Origin: Reticulascus tulasneorum
Taxonomy: Eukaryota; Ascomycota; Sordariomycetes; Glomerellales; Reticulascaceae
Length of the DNA stretch: 64,000 bases
Assembly: GCA_001557505.1 (NCBI GenBank)
Contig: LSAX01000006.1
Location: 1,302,001-1,366,000, forward strand
Direction of reading: 5' to 3'
The translations under genes and the position numbers were made by a program. This document shows, piece after piece, positions 10,600-22,229 of the stretch (its first letter is position 1; each line of letters starts with the position of its first letter). The notes under the pieces were generated by a model, which saw only the letters and a program-made list of their open reading frames with translations, was not told the origin of the DNA and did no database searches.

Positions 10600-12865
10600 A
10601 TGACGCTCACGGATGGAGATGTTGAGAAGGCCTCGATCCATGCACCTGAGGATGCACCTGCAGATGCACCCGAGCAAGGGTTGGAGGGAGGTGGGTTTCA
10701 ACCAATTCGGCCTGTTGGGACTGTAGGGACCGCCATATCGCGGAGAACTTCGAGGGCTGCCAGCCACACGAGATCCCACAATGGCTACAGCTGTGACGAC
10801 TATCACGACGAAAGCGACGACACGGCCCAGGCGCAAATCACGGAGAAAGACCCGTTCGAAGTTGGCTTTGACAGTGGCGACCATGATCCACTGTGTCCGC
10901 GAAGTATGAATATTGTGAAGAAATGGATTATTGTGTCTGTTGTTTCATCAGCCAGTTTATGCGTGTAAGTGGCCAAGGTGGTGATGGAAATGTAACATAC
11001 GCTGACATTTCAACAGGACCGCGGCCAGTTCCATCTACACGTCGACTTACGGGCAGATGGATGCAGAGTTTGGCAACTCGCGAATCGTGGCGATACTGGG
11101 CCTCTCGACTTTCGTCTTGGGCATCAGCCTGGGGCCCATGTTCCTGGGACCGCTCAGCGAGTTCTACGGCCGACGCCCAATCTATCTAGTTTCTTGGAGC
11201 CTGTATCTCATCTGGATCATTCCTTCCGCAGTCGCCAAGAATATAGCAACTATGATTGTGTCTCGATTCTTCGACGGCTTGGCAGGAAGCGCATTCTTGG
11301 CTGTCTCGGGTGGGACAGTCAGCGACCTCTTCGCCAGGAGTGACCTTCAGGCCCCAATGCTGCTCTATTCCCTGGCACCATTCATCGGGCCCTCCATGGG
11401 TCCTTTGATCGGTGGCTTCATCAACTACTACACTGACTGGAGGTGGACATACTGGGTTCTTCTCATCTGGACGTTCGCGATTATGGTTGGGATCGTCTTC
11501 TTTGTGCCCGAGACTTATCGTAAGTAGCTCGGACGTGGGATATCGAGCCTCAACACCACCAGTTCGCAAGACTGCCGCTAACAAAGTGACGCAGATCCGA
11601 TTATATTGAGAACCAAAGCAAGGAAACTAAGAAAGGATACAGGAGACGATCGATGGAAGGCACCTATGGAGAAAACACAAAAGTCGATTGCACGGACGAT
11701 CGGCACCTCGCTTCTCCGACCCTTCCAGCTGCTCATCTTTGAGCCAATGTGTCTCAGCCTATGCGTGTTTTCCGCTGTCCTCCTGGGCGTTCTGTACCTC
11801 TTCTTCGGGGCATTTCCGCTCGTCTTCATCAACAACCACGGTTTCAACCTGTGGCAGGTCGGAATGACTTTCTTAGGAATATTCACCGGCATGCTATGCG
11901 CTGCAGCCACCGATCCGATATGGCACGGCATCCGCGATAGGCTCATCAAGAAACTGGAAAAGGAGACTGGTGTCGAGGGGGGCAGCGAGCCCGAGTTCCG
12001 CCTCCCGCCTGCTATTCTTGGAGCTGTCCTCGTCACCGTGGGAATATTCTTCTTTGGATGGACAACGTTCCCCTCTGTGCACTGGATCGTTCCAATTATT
12101 GGATCTGGTATATTTGGTATGGGGTAAGTGCTGAATATTTTCTTTACACAGCAGTTCGCAAGCTTTACTCGGAGTTGAAAAGGGGTAACCCACACACGCC
12201 TGTGGTGCCAGGCTCGACTTGACATATGCCTTTCAGGGTATCCTGGGAACGAGCTGTGCGGCCCTGCATCTCCATGCAGCTAAACTGGCCTTGTAGCCAT
12301 TTAGTCATGGATTTGTCAGGTCTTCAAGGCTCCGAGTTGATCTTGCATCTACGACTCTGCAGGAGACATGCGGCTAACCGCTTGGATTTATTATAGGACC
12401 TTGCTTGTGTTCACTGGAATCTTTACGTTTCTTGTAAGTCGTCACACCCGTCCCTCCTGGTGGCGTCCCAGGGGTCTGGAGTGGTCTCACCATTCGGGGG
12501 ACACAATAGAAACTTGCTAATGCCGAGGATACAGGTCGACGCATATCCGTCTTATGCAGCCTCCGCGCTGGCGGCCAATGCTTTCGTGCGATGCATGTTT
12601 GCTGGTGAGTCTAATCTTTGTTCCACCAGCGCTCCTATCCGTTCAGCTGGATTCCCCGCCACGGGTGTTTGTACTCCGTTGCTAACTCGTATGCTGTGAT
12701 ATAGCTGCATTCCCATTGTTTGGAAATCAAATGTATTCGAAGTTGGGCTACCAATGGGCGACGTCGTTACTAGGCTTCTTGACGCTGGCGATGCTGCCTT
12801 TCCCATACATCTTCTTCCGTTATGGTAAGAGAATTAGGGGCCATAGCAGGTTTGCTGTTGCCTGA
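10600..12865 (+). CDS. MFS multidrug/polyamine-type transporter (DHA1 family, 12 TM)
   Basis: Six exons: 10600-10964, 11017-11519, 11595-12123, 12397-12433, 12535-12604 and 12705-12865. They give 554 residues. The predicted proton antiporter sits in the plasma membrane and exports drugs or polyamines. After about 100 hydrophilic residues rich in Asp and Ser, the first helix starts at NIVKKWIIVSVVSS. The motif-A loop between TM2 and TM3 reads GPLSEFYGRRPIYLVSW. TM5 carries LYSLAPFIGPSMGPLIGGFI, and the end of TM6 is the DHA1 signature FFVPETYHPIILRTKA, spanning a splice site. VDAYPSYAASALAANAF is the typical TM11 start. I start at 10600 because the upstream in-frame segment (from 10510) covers the TATA element. 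Introns 3-5 are 273, 101 and 100 nt, longer than most here, and lie in the conserved C-terminal half. The exact substrate cannot be read. Confidence 0.88.
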
Positions 12866-15313
12866 GGAGGCAACTTGGTTGCTGCACAATGTTCGGAATA
12901 TGCATGTGGTCAGTCGAAGAGCAGCGCGAAGTGCGTGCGAGGGAGAGGAGATAACAAGACGCCAGCCGCCACCCCATCGGATCAGGGACCGGCGCCGCAA
13001 CAGTATTCCAATGAGATGGTGTGATTGCGAGGAATCTACGATTCCTTAGTGGTGGACTGAGAAGACTTTGAAATAAAGCACTGGTTGCTTGATCACAACT
13101 GTATGGGAGGTTCCTGGCCCCCACTACATACCGAATTCCAGGGCTGCAAAAAGTCTGCAGGGCTACTGGATCAGCGGGAGGACGGGAGGACGAATAAACG
13201 ATGCTAGGTGATCATGGCGATCTTGATTGCCAGATTCAAATCAAGGCTGGTCATCTCGTGTGCGTTGGGCTCTGGTGGAAAAGTTGAGCGGCCAGTCGAA
13301 GAGAGCCTGGTGGTAACGCGACATCAATAGGCAGCTGTGGCCGCCAATAATAGACGAGATATTGAAAATTGGGTATTAGCCAGGCCCGCATGCAAAGGAA
13401 ATATCCTGGTTTCTTGTTCATCAGCCTACACGTATACATGTAAACGATGAGTTTCGTATGTGACTGTCGTCCAATGTTTTAAGCTAGCGGAGTTGGCCGT
13501 CCGACTTGCCCCCTCTCATGCATGGCAAAGGGACGAGGTTGCGAAGCAGTTGATAAAACCACGGTGTGTCTCGGCGCCTCGGCCCACCAGGTCTGGAACG
13601 TATCTCACATGCAGGCTGGCTGAAGCGTGGTGGAATGCCACTGTACGGATGCGGCAGCAATTGTTGCCCGTATGCAGGTGGATGATGTGCCAAGAAACTG
13701 TATTTTATTTTTGGGAATATCATATGGCAAGCAGAGCGAAGCAGCGGCACGAGTGAGACCTAATGGTACGTCATCATGAAGATAGTGATGTCCGGCTAAG
13801 ATATGGGGGTCACAAAGGCCGTGAGGAGTTGAGGGAGACAAACATTGATACCCAGGGTTCTACCAACTCCCTCGGTCTGTCAACCTGGACGTTCAGGAAC
13901 TGGAACTGGAACTGGAACTTGGCAACCTCGGACAACACGAGCCATGTCGGGTGCCGGCCAGTCTTGGTAGGTCCAGTCAGCCACACCAAGACTAGTTAAT
14001 AAGGTAATTAAATTACTAGTTGGGCTGCGTCTCTGGAAGCACTCAAGTTAGGAGCCCGCGGCGGGCTGGGCTAGGCGCATGGACGCCTAAAAACACCCCC
14101 CTTGCATCTAGCAGTGTCTTAGTGGCTATTGGTGCTGGACGCAACTGGCGTTATAGCGCATCCGCAGAAGCCATGTCCTCTCCCTGGCCCGCCGTCACTC
14201 AAGCGGGTCCAAGTAGCCGAAACAAGACGAGAGAGCCAAGCCTTCACATCCTTGGACGAATGAGAGCCGTCCCATTTTCTCCAATGGAAACCCCTCATCA
14301 CAAATCCTTTTGCAAGCAGGGCTACCATCCCCAAAAGCTCCAGCTAACAACGACAAACATATCGCGTGCTCCTCTTGACCGAGGATACCAGCACCACCCC
14401 GACGACCCAATCCCGCCTCGTCAGGTCAATTGTACCTGCAAAGACCCATCTTGTCCATCTCGTCATCGAGAAGCATATTAGTCGGCGACCTCGTGTGGCG
14501 TGTCAATGCTGGTCGGCCACCAAGCAGAAGGGCGACGACGGGTAGCTGCATATATACCCCTCCTCCTCGTCCTCTCAGCCTGCCCATCACATCGCTTCGC
14601 AAAGCGCTCCATCGCAGTGCCCTATCCGCGCCCAATCCCGTGACCTCATGTGGTCCGCGACGCAGAGACCTGTCTCGAGACATCCCAGCCCGCTGTCGAA
14701 TCATCACACTGTGACGAGCCTGTCGCACAACCAACGCCTCGTTCTTTGCACCGCGAGCCCATTGGAGAGCGCCGACTCCTGAGAATACGAGACCCGCCCG
14801 TCGTGTGCGCTGGCTTGTTCTGCCCTTTGGGGGTCAAGGGGAATTAGGGGATATACCGACTCTATATTGCCGGGAGCCTACATCACTGCTTTGGGTCGCC
14901 CACCCCCCCAGCCGTCCGCCGTCTCGCACTTTGAGAGGGGCCATTTCAGAAGAGGCAGGGCCCTATTTGCCAGGCTGAGGTATTGCGCCGCTCTGGACGA
15001 CATTTCTTGCGCGCGTAGGCAGTCGTAGTGTGGCCACGGCGGTGGAGTAGTGTGAATTGTGTGGCGGCGATTGCGGCCTGGCGTCGTGCCACTAAAGGCC
15101 AAACTGCAGGAGGATCTACAATATCCGCTTCTCATCCCCTAACCTGTCACCGCAACACCAGGTCCGAGCAAGGGCCCAGGAGAGTGTGGTTTCGCAAGAA
15201 AGCAAGACCATCTTTGGACCGGGGCTGCATTTCCCGTGCCGTCATTGCAGGAGTACATACGCACCATCACTCGCAATAGCCCAGGGGAGGCTTGTATATA
15301 AAACTAAGACAAC
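12866..15313. other. 2.4 kb intergenic region upstream of acuK
   Basis: Lies between two plus-strand genes. It contains a four-unit GGAACT repeat (13896-13919). Short open frames on both strands up to about 150 codons (for example 14020-14481) have no recognisable domain, so I do not call them genes. Much of the right half is probably promoter and 5' leader of acuK. Confidence 0.5.
13896..13919. repeat. Hexanucleotide tandem repeat (GGAACT)x4
   Basis: Four exact copies of GGAACT in the intergenic region before acuK. A short microsatellite; no function implied. Confidence 0.9.
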
Positions 15314-17577
15314 ATGCCGGAAGAACTCGAGGAGAACGGGGCAGAGGTCTCAGATGGCATGTCTGAGAATGAGCACGAGTACGACGACGAGACGCCTTCC
15401 AAAGACGACGACGATAAAATGGCGGAGCACCACGACAATGACGATGGCAACGGCGAGGTCAAAAAGAAGTACGATCCTAAGGATCCCCTGCGGCCGAGGA
15501 GGAAGAAGGCTCGAAGAGCATGCTTTGCTTGCCAAAGAGCACATTTGACTTGCGGTAAGTTCTTGACCTGTTTGTTGGCTTCCGATCCGTAAGGTTCGAG
15601 CGCCGATCTCTCCTGCGGGTCTACTTATTTCCTTGCCATCGCACCCTTGATTGTTTGAGCAGGGATTCCCGCAAGTTGGCATCACTAACGCATACACGCG
15701 AATAGGGGACGAACGGCCATGCCAAAGATGCATCAAACGTGGGTTGGCAGATGCTTGCCAAGACGGAGTTCGCAAGAAGGCCAAATACTTGCACGACGCA
15801 CCACCAGAGGCTTTACGACCAGTTCTAGGCCCTAACTACAATCCCAACGCAACCAATACTCGCCCAAATGGGCAGCGCCAGCACAGTTCAAACTCGGATA
15901 CGGTTTCTACCGCTGGAAGCACATACTTCCCACAGACCACTACTTCTTCCTATCCAGTCTACTCCAGCTCCCAAACGCCAGTTGGGATCCCGGATAGCCT
16001 CACCTTTCCATCTCAGCCATCTCCAGTATCGCCGTCCTTTCCACCACCTAGTAGCAATCCTCGCGCTTCTGCGATGGGAGGCATGATTTCCCCTCAAGTA
16101 GCAGGGAACCCCTTGGACTTCAACACTTTATTCGATCCAAGCAATCCTGCCATCTTCAATTTTGATCTGGAAGGCCTCAACTTTGGCAGCCAATATGGCG
16201 CCATGGAATTCGGCATGCTTGGCCAGATGTCTTCGGGGGCAGCAGAAACGCCTCCCCGAGACCCTTCCCTATCTGGGCCGGCTGGAGACAATGTCAATTT
16301 CGGCGGCGTTTACGGGAATGGCAGCAGTCAGTACGGACAAGTCTTCGATAACGGCATGGTCAACGATTTTATGGGCTTGGATCAGACCTCAAACGGCATG
16401 TACCCAAAAGGCAACCTTCAACATGGCTTGCCGCATGCCTATGCCATCGCTGCCGGTCCGACAAGCCTCCACAGTCCAAGCACAGATAACACCTCGAGCC
16501 CCCAACCCACCACCTTCAATTTCGAAAGCTCGCCCGCTGGAAATTTTGGTGCTGTTGGAAACCCGCAAGGACTCCCTGCACCGTCTCGTCAGAAGCCAAA
16601 GGCAGCACCACAGAAAGCGGGCCCTCAATCGATCCTTGGACAAAGACAGAGAGATCCATCTTCCATATACGAAACTGTCAAGGAGCCCTACCAGTACACG
16701 GCCGGCTTTCACGCCCTAATTGCGTTTCTGCAGAAGCGCTTTTCTGCCAACAAGACATTGCGCATTGCGAAAGCTCTAGCAAGCATCCGACCTTCCTTCA
16801 TATCCTGCACCAAGACGCTAAGTCGACAGGATCTGATATTTATGGAGAAGTGTTTCCAGCGAACACTATTTGAGTATGAAGACTTTATGCACCACTGCTC
16901 CGCCCCAACCATCGTTTGCCGACGTACTGGCGAGGTTGCGGCTGTCAACAAAGAGTTCACCGCCCTCACTGGATGGACTAAGGACATTCTTTTGGGCAAC
17001 GAACCCAACATGAACATCAACACGGGTGGCTCCTCGTCAAGTTCAACGAGTGGTCCTAACACCGGGCGAGCCGGACTATCCACTCCAAAATTGCCAATGG
17101 CCACTCTTGACAATGGCAAATCGGAAGACGGTCGCAAACAGCCTGTGTTCATTGCGGAACTGTTAGATGACGAAGGTGTCATCGAGTTCTATGAGGATTT
17201 CTCGCATCTTGCTTTCGGTGATAGTCGAGGCAGTGTCAGCAGGACATGCCGGGTGCTCAAATACCGGACTAAACAGCAAGAGGAGTCGTTGGCTACAACT
17301 GATACCACCCCCAAGAGAGATCCTCGGAAGAGCATACTCAGTAGTCGAGTCACGAGGATTGATGGCGAGCACGGCATTTCCAAAATTGAAAAGGATGGAA
17401 AGGTCGACTGCCGATACTGCTGGATGATCAAAAGAGATGTCTTTGATATTCCAATGCTGATTGTTATGAATGTAAGTCTTTGAAATGCCATGCGAATCGC
17501 GCATAACGAGGGCTAATCTGGCGCAGTTCCTCCCCTGCTACTATAGAAACCAAGAACCGCATCAACTGGCTGTCTGA
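15314..17577 (+). CDS. acuK: Transcription activator of gluconeogenesis, Zn2Cys6 plus PAS (AcuK/ERT1)
   Basis: Three exons (15314-15554, 15706-17471, 17527-17577) give 685 residues. AcuK with AcuM turns on gluconeogenic genes such as PEP carboxykinase and fructose-1,6-bisphosphatase. An acidic N-terminus is followed by the Zn2Cys6 cluster at about residues 70-98, with Cys70, 73, 80, 86, 89 and 98. The cluster is split by the first intron inside [30 protein letters not shown] follows, diagnostic of this subfamily. A long Ser/Pro/Gln/Asn-rich middle leads to the conserved helical part ([17 protein letters not shown]) and a PAS-like domain ([20 protein letters not shown]). The last exon adds [16 protein letters not shown]; orthologues also continue MNFLP after this junction, but the exact end is less certain. 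Confidence 0.92.
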
Positions 17578-17828
17578 TAGGTTTCGCAAAAAAGGGGATC
17601 CAAGGGGCATACATGGAAGGCATAGGAGGCGTTATCGGGGGGAAGGAGTTCACTCAGGTGGACATAGCTCTCTAGATGAGAGGCAAGTATTTGTTTGGGA
17701 TATGACTTATCACGTTTGGTCCGATTGGTTACAAGTACACCGATCCAAGTCCGTTTTCGGTTTCGGTTCTCTCATACCGAATTTCAATTCAAAATATGTG
17801 TTCCTTGACTCTCCTACAATCAGGTCTT

Positions 17829-18525
17829 CTATGCTTCTAAATCCTTCACCAACCATGACGCATCCAAGACTCCCTCCTTACTGGTAGGCAGCAGTTCCTG
17901 CGGCGGGGACCAGTTCTTCCTATCTAAGCTATGCTTCGAGACCTCGCAGTCAAAGTTGATGTCCTCGACCAGGGCTTCGAGACTCTTGTAGTCCTTCTCC
18001 TCACGGATGAAGCCGAGTATGAGCAGCCTCATGTGGACGTCATAAAAGTCCTGGGAGAATTTGTGTAGCACGTGAACCTCGGCGCTTCTGACTGTGTTCT
18101 TGTAGAAGGGGTTGTAACCGATAGACATGACCATGGGGTAGATGACAAACTGGCTGGAAGCGGATCCGCGATCCGGATGCGCCTCGGGAAGGGCGAGCGA
18201 GGCCCAGCCAAAGTAGACGCCCGACTTGATATCCTCGATCCAAGGGGTGAGATTGGCGTCTACAGGGAGATTGGCAGTTGGGATGCCGAGCTAGCGGAGG
18301 CGTCAGTGACGTGGTCTCAGATCGGATCTCACTTTTGTTGGCTGGGCAGACTCGCGCGTGTATGTGATACGCAGCGGGCCGGGGAGGGCGGACGGGCTAC
18401 CGACTCACTTCTTTGGAGCCACGACCGAAGCCAGAGATGACTTTGCCCTCCATCTTGACGGGGTAAGGCGACGAAGGCCCCTCGTCGGGGCCAACGATGA
18501 GTGGTCGAGCGGAATCGGCAGACAT
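17829..18525 (-). CDS. FMN1: Riboflavin kinase
   Basis: Two exons (18525-18409 and 18290-17829; 118-nt intron) give 192 residues. The enzyme phosphorylates riboflavin to FMN with ATP, the first step to the flavin cofactors. The beta-barrel fold is evident. [20 protein letters not shown] spans the junction and contains the conserved GxPTAN nucleotide/metal-binding motif. GVYFGWASL and the motif [13 protein letters not shown] follow. [19 protein letters not shown] carries the catalytic Glu region, and the C-terminal helix is [20 protein letters not shown]. Length matches the stand-alone eukaryotic enzyme, without an FAD synthetase domain. It is convergent with acuK, 251 bp apart. Confidence 0.94.
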
Positions 18526-19727
18526 TTTTTGCTGATTTCGCAATCACCTTGCCTACACTCTGAATTGTCCTGTACAGCAGCGGTCGAGAGAGAGAGAGAG
18601 GGGAGCAAATACGCCGGATCTTAAAGAGACGAACAGATAAAGTGAGTGACGCTGTCACTGGTGAGACTAGGCTTGCATATATCGTGAAACTCGAGCTAGC
18701 TTGTTGGGAGTCGGGCTTGCGATCAGAACTTATCTGGACTTGGACCCGCGAGAGCCATCGGTGGGAGCCTGGTGGTGGTGGTGTGGGGGACTGCACAACA
18801 TTAATGGCGCCGTTGATAGGGCAGAACCCACACTCTACGGGAACACTATCGGAAGGATTATGCATGGTGGGGTTGCTGAGAGTTCCGGCTTCCGATAGCT
18901 GGGTCAGCCGGGCTTGCAGAGGTACCGAAGTCCATCGAGGCCTCGAGCAGGGCCGGTATGGGCTCATCGGATGCTGGCTACTACTACGTACGTCGCGCCC
19001 AACGCCATTGTGGTCTCTTATCAGGGCTGTACATATTATCCTGAGTAGGTAGTCCAAGTAAGCTTTGTACATTCTGGAATTAGTTGGTGAGACGAGTACG
19101 TAATCATGGTCGGATGGGAGGCTTGATATTGGGGTCCAGGGGTTAGTGTAAGTGCTGACGCTTATTGGACTCGCGCTACGAGCGATATTCGACTTCACTC
19201 GACCTCGCTCGACCTCACTTCACTATATAGCCACAGGGAGCCGGCTATTTCCTCACTCTATCGCGCCATTTCAGACGTCCCGCAGAGTCTTCAGGCTTGT
19301 GCAACCCAGCCACAGGACCAGCGGATCACTCTGGCCTGTCCAAGCCGGCTCTGCGCTGCGGTCACCTTATCACGAAGCTTGGCGGCGCATGAAATTTGGC
19401 ATTGGGTATGAGTGGATTCGACACGACCTATACAAACTCGTTTCGCAATGAAATAGCTCCGAGAAACACAATGTCCTCCGGTCTCCAGTTCTCACTTCGC
19501 ACCGCCCGACGAGCAAACCTGTCCACGTGGGAGCATCATCCGATGAGCCCCGTGTCGCACGGCTGCGTCGTATTCGGTCGATTGCAGCTGGCCGCAAGCT
19601 GAATCTCTGCCGCTCCGTGCCACGAGGCTAGCAATCTCTTCCGCTCTGTCTCACCAGAATACAAAGGATCTACCGTCCTATCATTCCTCGCATTCATCGT
19701 CCGCGCTGTTGTTGGATCGGTGCTCGC
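18526..19727. other. FMN1 promoter region and FMP52 3' flank
   Basis: 1.2 kb. It includes a GA-dinucleotide run at about 18586-18600, just upstream of the FMN1 start, and an imperfect CGACCTC/CACTTCA repeat near 19190-19225. A 289-codon minus-strand frame (18329-19198) overlaps FMN1 in another frame and looks non-coding. Confidence 0.5.
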
Positions 19728-20462
19728 TCAAGCCTCCGTCTTCAACTCTGGAGTTCCAACAGGGGCCTTCGGCTCCGCTATCCTGCCCAACTTTATGATG
19801 TCCGCAGCCTCCACTACCCAGTATTTACTGGGCGCCTTCCCCTCCGCTGCCAGCGCAGCGGCGGCGACGGCCGCACGCCCGATCTCAGAGCCATCCTGGC
19901 CAATTGAGTCCTGCAGACCCTGACTGAGCCTCCCCAGCCCCTTGACAACTGTGTTCATCAATGAGCCGCCGGCTTTTTCTGTTTCTCTGGCGCCCATGAT
20001 CAGTCCCGGTCTTAGAATGATGCTGGTCTCGAAATCCAGCTCCTTCACGGCATCCTCCACGCCGACCTTCATCTTGCCATACGGCGCCGACCCGCCAATG
20101 AGGCTTCTCGTGCCAGCGCTCGAGATGAAGACGAAGATCTTGACGCCTGCGGCCTTGGCCGCTTTGGCAAGCTCAATGTTAAGATCGTGGTCGATTTTCC
20201 ATTGGTTTGCAATACCGCCGGCTGCAGCTCGCGTTGTGCCGAGGGCAGAGAAGATTATTCGCGGGGTTGGTTGTATGGAGGAGAGTTTCGACGGCCAAGC
20301 AGTGGTCTCCGCTTCGATAATGGGATTGAGCTTCGCGCCCGACGATTTCGGGGCGCGGCGGGAGATGGTGTAGACGGTGCTGAAAGCTTGAGAGGCGAGG
20401 AGGTCTGTCAGAATGTGGGAGCCGACAAGGCCAGTGGAGCCAATGACTGCTGATGTCGACAT
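19728..20462 (-). CDS. FMP52: FMP52-type NAD(P)-binding protein, mitochondrial outer membrane
   Basis: A single exon of 244 residues. It is an atypical short-chain dehydrogenase fold related to HTATIP2/TIP30. In yeast the protein is found with mitochondria; its substrate is unknown. The Rossmann glycine motif is at residues 7-15 (IGSTGLVGS). Conserved segments are FSALGTTRAAAGG, IFVFISSAGTRS and PYGKMKVGVEDAVKELDFE, the last containing the Tyr-x-x-x-Lys pair. ILRPGLIMGARE matches the family. The start ATG at 20460-20462 directly precedes the first beta strand. Just upstream, the leader carries a 9-bp tandem repeat. No intron. Confidence 0.93.
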   Translation of the reverse strand: MSTSAVIGSTGLVGSHILTDLLASQAFSTVYTISRRAPKSSGAKLNPIIEAETTAWPSKLSSIQPTPRIIFSALGTTRAAAGGIANQWKIDHDLNIELAKAAKAAGVKIFVFISSAGTRSLIGGSAPYGKMKVGVEDAVKELDFETSIILRPGLIMGARETEKAGGSLMNTVVKGLGRLSQGLQDSIGQDGSEIGRAAVAAAALAAEGKAPSKYWVVEAADIIKLGRIAEPKAPVGTPELKTEA

Positions 20463-20496
20463 GTTGATTGACTTGACTATGTGAAGAGGAATGGGA

Positions 20497-20547
20497 GATT
20501 GTGGTGATTGTGGTGATTGTGGTGATTATGGTGATTATGGTGATTGT
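20497..20547. repeat. 9-bp tandem repeat (GATTGTGGT), five units and a partial
   Basis: Three exact GATTGTGGT units, two GATTATGGT variants and a final GATTGT. It lies about 35 bp upstream of the FMP52 start codon, so it is probably in its 5' leader. Confidence 0.9.
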
Positions 20548-22229
20548 CAGATGTGTGTTGCTCCTTTCAAAACAAGGTACGTGGGATGTTGATCTACATA
20601 TACACCAACCGTCCTGTCGCAGTGGACTGATTTTGTCGACGGTGACGACAGCCAGCAGCAACCATGTGCCGAGCTACAGCTCTGACTGTACGAATGGCCC
20701 TGTATGAAAGCGCCTTGCGGAGGGAGGGTGCGGAGTTCTGTCACGGGCCACTCACTTAGGAGATAAGAAGAGCCAGGGGGCTTCTTCGCCGAAAGGCCAA
20801 CTGCAACTCTACCCGCTCCAGGATGCTGCGGGTGGAGTTTCTCTGGCGCATTTGATTCATTGCTCGAGGATGCTCCAGTTATGCAGATTACTGACGATTC
20901 TGGTGGCGCCACTTTTGATGTTCAGAGACTTCAACGGGCGAACACAGGAAGCCGCGCCGCATGGATGTCTAAAATAACTTCGCTCGATAGGTATCATGCC
21001 GGTGGTCCTGTCCATACTACCTACCTTAGCCATGTTCCTCTTATTCAGTGCCCGATAGATGGTGGGGCAAAGGATCATGCTGCGGTACTTGGTTATTCAT
21101 CGTCGTCAACCGTTGTTTCATTGCCAAGAACCCCCACTTCACCACGATGCGATCCGTCGCATTCGGAATTGCAGATAGATGATTATCTTCTGACTACTGA
21201 AAAAGAAATCTCGAGAGGGTCATTTGCAGCAGAGTGGCTACGTAAGTTCTCTGGTGCTCGTGGCCAACAGTTCGGGGAACCCATTCTGTCCGTGCTCCCG
21301 AGCATCTAAGTGTACTAATTCCGTGGCACGTAACTTTTCTATCAACCGACGTTGGTAAGGGACGTTTTCAGGGACGTTTGACGGGCAAGTCACGTCTTTG
21401 GAGGTGCATGTTAGTGATCCGTAATATCTGATTACCATAGTGCCCCGACAAAGCGGCCAAGTATGACAGGCTGACGATTGAGACCGATAGGGACGAATAA
21501 TATGGGCACAGGATCTTGGCCAGCGAGGCCCGAAAGCGAATCCGTGATACGTGCGTCTGCCCGGAGGAGCAAAAGCGGGTGAATGATAACCTGGCCGACG
21601 GAGGGGCAAAAGGACACGGGGGGTTTGCTTTCCGATTTCGCCTTTGCGTTTCACAAGATAATGACCTTGAACTTTGAGAAAGTAAGATGGAATCGTCAGC
21701 CAGCATATACGTATGGCAATTATATGGTGGAGTCGGTGAGGCCGTCCGCCCAAGCCTCGGCAAAAAAACCGACAGCAAGTCCGCAGGGACACATCGGCTA
21801 CGCCATCTGGATCGCGTCATAAAATGTCATTTTGGTTCAGACTTGGACGACCTACACTCTCTTTGACACAGGGACAATGTCCAGGAGCATTCATTCCAGA
21901 CGCGCATTCGTGGCCCATGTTTGCCTGCCATGATTTCGGCCTCTAAGTGGAAAATGCTTGTCCCTTTAACGAAGTGGCCTATCACGCAGCTGGGCGCTTT
22001 ATAGTGGGGGGGGGGGGGGGGGGGGGGGGAGGGTCGGACCTTGCAGAAGATGGTTCCCGATGGGCTGAGGGGTCTTGCGACTGCATGTCACTGCCTGGAG
22101 CTTCGAAAACCGCAACAGGAAACATTCAGAATTTGAATGAGCACGGTGAACTTTGGCGAGAACCCCAGCTTAGACATGAGACCACACCCAATTACGTGAC
22201 CACAACACTCGTCAGTTTACTCGCCCACA
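20548..22229. other. Intergenic region between FMP52 and RING genes
   Basis: Divergent genes separated by about 1.7 kb. No recognisable gene is present; the longest plus-strand frame (20860-21309, 149 codons) lacks family features. The stretch ends with a 24-G tract, described separately. Confidence 0.5.
22006..22029. repeat. Poly-G tract, 24 uninterrupted G
   Basis: Bases 22006-22029 are all G, then A, then GGG. It sits about 200 bp upstream of the RING-protein start. Such a run can form a G-quadruplex; its exact length may be uncertain because homopolymers are hard to sequence. Confidence 0.85.

Noticed and set aside
7510..17577. Secondary-metabolite cluster suggested by MFS transporter plus Zn2Cys6 factor
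   Set aside because: The zinc factor is AcuK, a central-metabolism regulator, and no backbone synthase or tailoring enzyme is nearby.
18329..19198. 289-codon minus-strand frame
   Set aside because: It overlaps the riboflavin kinase first exon and intron in another frame and shows no domain or regular composition.
20860..21309. 149-codon plus-strand frame between FMP52 and the RING gene
   Set aside because: No similarity to a family I know and no supporting context.
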